DNA of 64,000 nt. Source: Dendrophyllia cribrosa (lineage: Eukaryota > Cnidaria > Anthozoa > Scleractinia > Dendrophylliidae). Position 1 is the first letter of the stretch. Each line of letters starts with the position of its first letter. The notes below the pieces were generated by a model. The model was not told the DNA's origin. It saw only the letters and a program-made list of their open reading frames with translations, and made no database searches. The stretch spans positions 2,642,410 through 2,706,409 of the forward strand of contig JAJLRJ010000001.1 in NCBI GenBank assembly GCA_024195265.1. Direction: 5' to 3'. This document shows positions 57,604-64,000 of this stretch, piece after piece. Position numbers and translations under genes: made by a program.

Positions 57604-60142
57604 TGCAGTGAACAAGTCTTGTGCTCTCTTTTAAAGTTAAAACCTAACAAACAAAGAATTGAGGGAACAAATATTACAAATTGACAAACATTTCTTTCAC
57701 AAAATCAGAAATGATAATGAATGTTACACAATGTATTTTTTTTAGCTTTGTTTGCATAGGAAAAACCTAAAAAATGTTAATGAACTTGTTCACAAGGAAA
57801 TAATGAGGGTTGGACAATTCAAATGGTAGAAAAAAATGAAATGAAACGATGCACAAGGACAGTTGATTTCTAAGAATAATAGGAAAAAATGACGTAATTG
57901 ACCTTTCATAAGACAATATTTAGTTATGTCTACTTCAGAAAGCCTTAATTCTTGCTCAAAACATGCAAACAATCCGAATATATATACAGTAAACAAATTT
58001 TTATGGTACATGTAAGACAAGACAACTTTTTGTCTAGAATTTAATATTTAATACATCCCCGATCTCTTGTTGATAAGAACAGAGTGGATTTGTCTATACT
58101 TCTCAACTGATTTGAATTTATATTAAATGTAAACAAACTCAATTTGACGCTCAGCGGAAATAAGATATGTAATTCAAAATATGTTTTCCTTCTCAGAGAA
58201 TAAAACGAGGATTAGAATTGCTCATTGTGATTTCAAAAGACGATATTTTCCTTTGAGCTGTACGGTCCGAAAACATAAAACAAATAAATGTTATTGTATA
58301 TACGTCAAGAGCTAAAAATATCCTCTGACACGAGGGATGTGTCCTGCCCCCCGACGAACAAATCGCAGCTGGTTTCATCAGATTTCGAAATATTTCGTTG
58401 AGAACAAAAACGTTTCTCTTTTCTCTTTAAACCGGTCAAATGTCAGCATTTAAAAGGGAATTTGTGTTCGTGATTCGTGTACGTCTACGCCATTTGAAAA
58501 GGATATCACCTTTTACAACTTGTTCACGATACGAGGTTCTTCGCTTTCTCTTTCTTCAAATCTCGCGAATTTGCCAGATTTTACAGGCCGAGTCGTCGTT
58601 CTTGGATAGTCATAATTTACATGGCGTTTAAGGCTTTAAAATACGTTTTTGAAGACGCGATTTCGAGGATACGAGAAAGTGATTTCTGTTCGGTAGCAAT
58701 ACCATAAGAACGCGACCTTCCCAACGAACAAAGATGTCTCTATATTCCAGCGATGCTGACCGCGAATAATTTGTTTTCAATGGATGTCGTCTCCCTTCAT
58801 CGTCTTCGTAGTTTCAGTTCACGAGAAAAAAAAATCTTTTTCTTTATCAGATCGAGCTTAATCATTCGTCTATTAATAAACACCGTCAAAAAGGTAGAGC
58901 GCGTTTTGTCAAGTTCGTGTCGATAGAAGCTTAATTTCGCTTCCCTTCTGGTCACGACTGTCGGCATCTGAAAGACTTGCCGTGGTCTCGAAGACAACGA
59001 CTGCGATGTAATTACGGGGCTGAGCCGACACAGTCTTTAGATGGGAACGTACCTATCTTTCTCTTCCACCTAGCCTTGATAAAACTGACTTCCAGTGGCA
59101 ACGAACCGAGCGAAAGAGTACGTGGCGACCCGAGGACGAAGCTAGACCAGCTGGTCATAAACAGAACCACGAAGGTGCCTCTTGAAAACAATTTTTTTTT
59201 CACCACTTCGGCGACTCAAAGGTGGTTTCCAAGTAAAAAGATTAATGTTGATACTTACTTAGCGATAGAAGGAGGATTTCTTCCTCTAGTAAGGCTCATT
59301 CGTTCCAGTTATTTTGCCGACTGGGTAGCTGACGACGAAAGTGACTACGCGGCAGTACTCAGCAACCGACATCCGTGCGCGCTTAGGGCGGCAGCCTGGG
59401 TTGTCAATCAAAACCTGCCACCACGGAAGGACGTGATAAACATGAGGTATTATCTTCCTTGGAGCTCATAGGCTGCCTCCGCAGTTTTGAATTTCAAATG
59501 CCCTCAAGTTTGGCACCACAAACAAAGGCCTATTGAAGGCATCTGCGGTGTCGTTGTCACTAGTTCAGAGTTGCTCAACCAATCCGTCGCCTTGCCTTTG
59601 GCTGGTTTCTTGTCTTTGCTTGTGAAACCTGCTGCGCTTTATAAGCGACAGGCAGCCGAGCGCCACTCATTCATTTTGTTTCTCATCCGCTATGTCCAAA
59701 TGAAACAGTTTTGTAATGCGGTATTGATGGTTTGGTTTAGACATTTACAAGCCGTAATTATCCGCCAGAATCTCCCTCGTTCGAGGGCTGCCGCCAAAAT
59801 TAAAGCCCAAGACTATGATTTGTGGTACATGAATATTCCTGAATATTAAATGTTGATTCAGTATCTATTCACAAGTCCAGCTGCCTCTTCGAGGTGTTAT
59901 ACTTGCTCAAACACAGAAACCTCTAGACGTCGCAGCTTTTCTGGCATTGTATTTACTGCAAATAGCAAAAGTTTTCAAAAAAGCACATGACAGGAAGGGA
60001 AGAAAAAACATCGACATTCAAGACCATTCAACTCGCCGGAAACCGGCTGTGTCTTTCAGTATCGCCTTTCCTTTGTTAACGACAACATCAAGCCAAACAG
60101 TACCTTATTGTATAAGGACAATAGTAAAATAGAAACGGAAAG

Positions 60143-60183
60143 CTTTTACCCCACCGCCGCGTACGTACACGGCGGGGTAAAAG
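60143..60183. repeat. Hairpin
   Basis: 'cttttaccccaccgccg' pairs with 'cacggcggggtaaaag' around a 'cgtacgta' centre, with one or two mismatches. Confidence 0.7.
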
Positions 60184-60507
60184 TTTGCAGTTTTTATTTT
60201 ATAAAATGTGCGAAACAAGTGACAGCTACTTTGGCTGAGGTTGAAACCGTTTTTTACAGATTTGACTGACCAATGAAGGAATCAAGTAAAGAAGACTTCG
60301 ACGTGGAGAAAGACCGCTCACAAAACAAATTGACCGCATAACGTTTTCTGATACCGGCTATCCTTATTAGTATCCTTATGATACAAGAACATAATTAAAA
60401 TTACAGAATTGTTTACCAGCAGGCCGTACATTTTCTTACCTGATTGACCGTTCAGTACACGTGAAGACAATAAAAATAACTCGGCGTTGGGTCTTAGGAA
60501 TAGGACG

Positions 60508-60727
60508 GGTATAGAATGGTAAATTCGAGACTTTGCGAGATCCTTGTTTAAAAATTCGAGACCGAGACTTTAGCGTTTCTATCAAATCCGAGCCCGAGAC
60601 TTTACCTCTAAAAAATCCGAGCCCGAATGTCGGGCCGATCGTACTAAAACAGCTTAAAACGTGACTGAAATCTCCACTCGGTGAATATTTTCCGAGACGC
60701 ATCATTTCCGATAGACCATTCTATACC
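60508..60727. mobile_element. Inverted-repeat element with internal reiterations
   Basis: 'ggtatagaatggt' (60508-60520) is mirrored by 'accattctatacc' (60715-60727). Inside, 'ttcgagaccgagactttagc' and 'ccgagcccgagactttacc' are diverged direct repeats. Non-coding. Confidence 0.6.
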
Positions 60728-61899
60728 CCTAATAGGTGACCGCGTCCGTTTTATAAGTCAGGTTTACAGTGATTTGGGGAGAACTTTCCGGGACTTTAAT
60801 ATCCAACTGACCGCTTACTTAATACAGGTCTGTAACTTGACCAACTGGGGGTGGCGAATGATATAAAATACGAGACTTGAAAAAAAAAAAATGCGAAGAC
60901 GACACCACTCAGTGTGTTGGCTGTATTCGCTTCGCCATCTGGAAGACTTCCGGAATCCAGTTCAAAGGAGGCCATCGATTTTTCTTCCGTTTACTGTCGC
61001 TGATGTTCTAAATCTAAACCTGAATCTAAACCGCATCTTGGCGCAGAGGTCACGAAGAGCGGAAAGGAAGACGAATCTGCAAGGGAGATTTTGCTAATTT
61101 CTTCAGCCTTTATAGACAATAAACTTTGGTCATTTACCTCTTCCTATGCAGGACTTTGACTACTTTTAAAGGGTACAATGCTACCTTGACATCCGGTGGG
61201 GGAGAGGGGAGGGGAGGGGGTTATACACACTCTCAGTTTCTTTATGCTATTGAAAACAGAGAATAGTCCTGAAAGTAGATAAGACTTGTAAGGCGGTCCT
61301 TCATGTGCAAGCCGGGTGCGCGGTGTTGGTGAATGCCGCAACACTGGCAACGGATTGCCAGTGAACAACATGCCGCATCCTGCTGAATGAAAGCCGAATC
61401 CTTCGCGTCGCTGGATGCCGCAACGGAGTGGCATTTTTGCCCTACAAACCAGTGAAACAGCCCGGCTGGTGCTGTTGAATTCCGTGACAATACGATATAC
61501 TTACAGTACGATATACTTTAGAGCTTTTTGGGTACTGTCTGGTCTTCCATATCCCATATTACAAGTACATAGTCTCTTCTTTCTCTAAGAGCAAGGGAAA
61601 CAGGACAACTCATAAAACACGCACGCGTTTAGATTTAATTCAATCTGGAAGTGCAATATATAGATCTTACATTGAAATACAATGGCTGTTTACAAGCAGA
61701 ATAATAAATGCGACGAACTACCTATTATAAAGTGGTATGAAGTAAGTTGCGTTGTCTATAACGATGTTCACTAATTTGTAGTTCAATAATACATTTGAAT
61801 AGAATACGCAAAAACCAAAAGAGGAAAATACTATCTCAACTCAAGACCACACGCCCGATAAATATTCGAATGCCCTCTATTTACAGGCCGAACTAATCT

Positions 61900-64000
<2,101 letters not shown>

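Larger units (their letters stand above)
57604..61899. other. Intergenic DNA between the ankyrin-repeat and CFAP43/44-like genes
   Basis: An AG at about 57646-57647 upstream of the ankyrin ATG (after a T-rich run) may be a 5'UTR splice acceptor, putting the promoter further right. The frames at 58977-59471 and 59487-59849 have no recognisable domain. Short hairpins and an inverted-repeat element occur near 60.1-60.7 kb. 61195-61220 is G-rich ('gaggggaggggaggggg'). Confidence 0.45.

Noticed and set aside
58977..59471. 164-codon plus-strand ORF
   Set aside because: No domain, no splice context and no similarity I recognise; likely chance.

Overview
The window looks like nuclear DNA from an animal, most probably a cnidarian (stony coral or another anthozoan). 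I infer this from AT-rich sequence with multi-exon genes and canonical GT/AG introns, animal-specific families (CATSPERB, TIMP, a CFAP43/44-type axonemal protein), a MetE-like core enzyme that most animals lack, and a dense load of small inverted-repeat DNA elements, DIRS-like tyrosine-recombinase sequences and long poly-G tracts. No species can be fixed from sequence alone.

Layout. 1-15.3 kb is gene-free and repeat-dominated: a 106-bp tandem array (3.2-4.2 kb), a satellite of self-complementary units (4.4-5.1 kb), poly-G inverted-repeat elements, a young tyrosine-recombinase element with split direct repeats but no reverse transcriptase (7.2-9.7 kb), and a 108-bp satellite (13.0-14.9 kb). 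15.5-23.8 kb (minus) is a CATSPERB gene in at least five exons, with a broken RecQ-like helicase and a TACA microsatellite in its last intron. 24-25.6 kb holds a Tc1/mariner-like and a PIF/Harbinger-like non-autonomous element. 26.8-30.0 kb (minus) is a two-exon TIMP-like gene. 30-35 kb is gene-free. 35.2-40.0 kb (minus) is a four-exon MetE C-terminal-type methyltransferase; a second, intact first exon of the same family lies at 46.3-46.9 kb, separated from it by a 3.4-kb transposon with poly-G/poly-C in its inverted termini and two divergent acidic-tailed genes. 49.8-57.6 kb (minus) is an ankyrin-repeat/acidic/coiled-coil gene that I do not recognise, with a piggyBac-like and a second inverted-repeat element in its introns. 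61.9-64.0 kb (minus) is the 3' end of a CFAP43/44-family gene running off the window.

How the genes relate: all five host genes are on the minus strand, but spacing and introns give no sign of an operon. Two of them (CATSPERB and the CFAP43/44-type gene) belong to the sperm-flagellum apparatus. Exon boundaries were read by eye from splice sites and phase; where phases disagree I say so.
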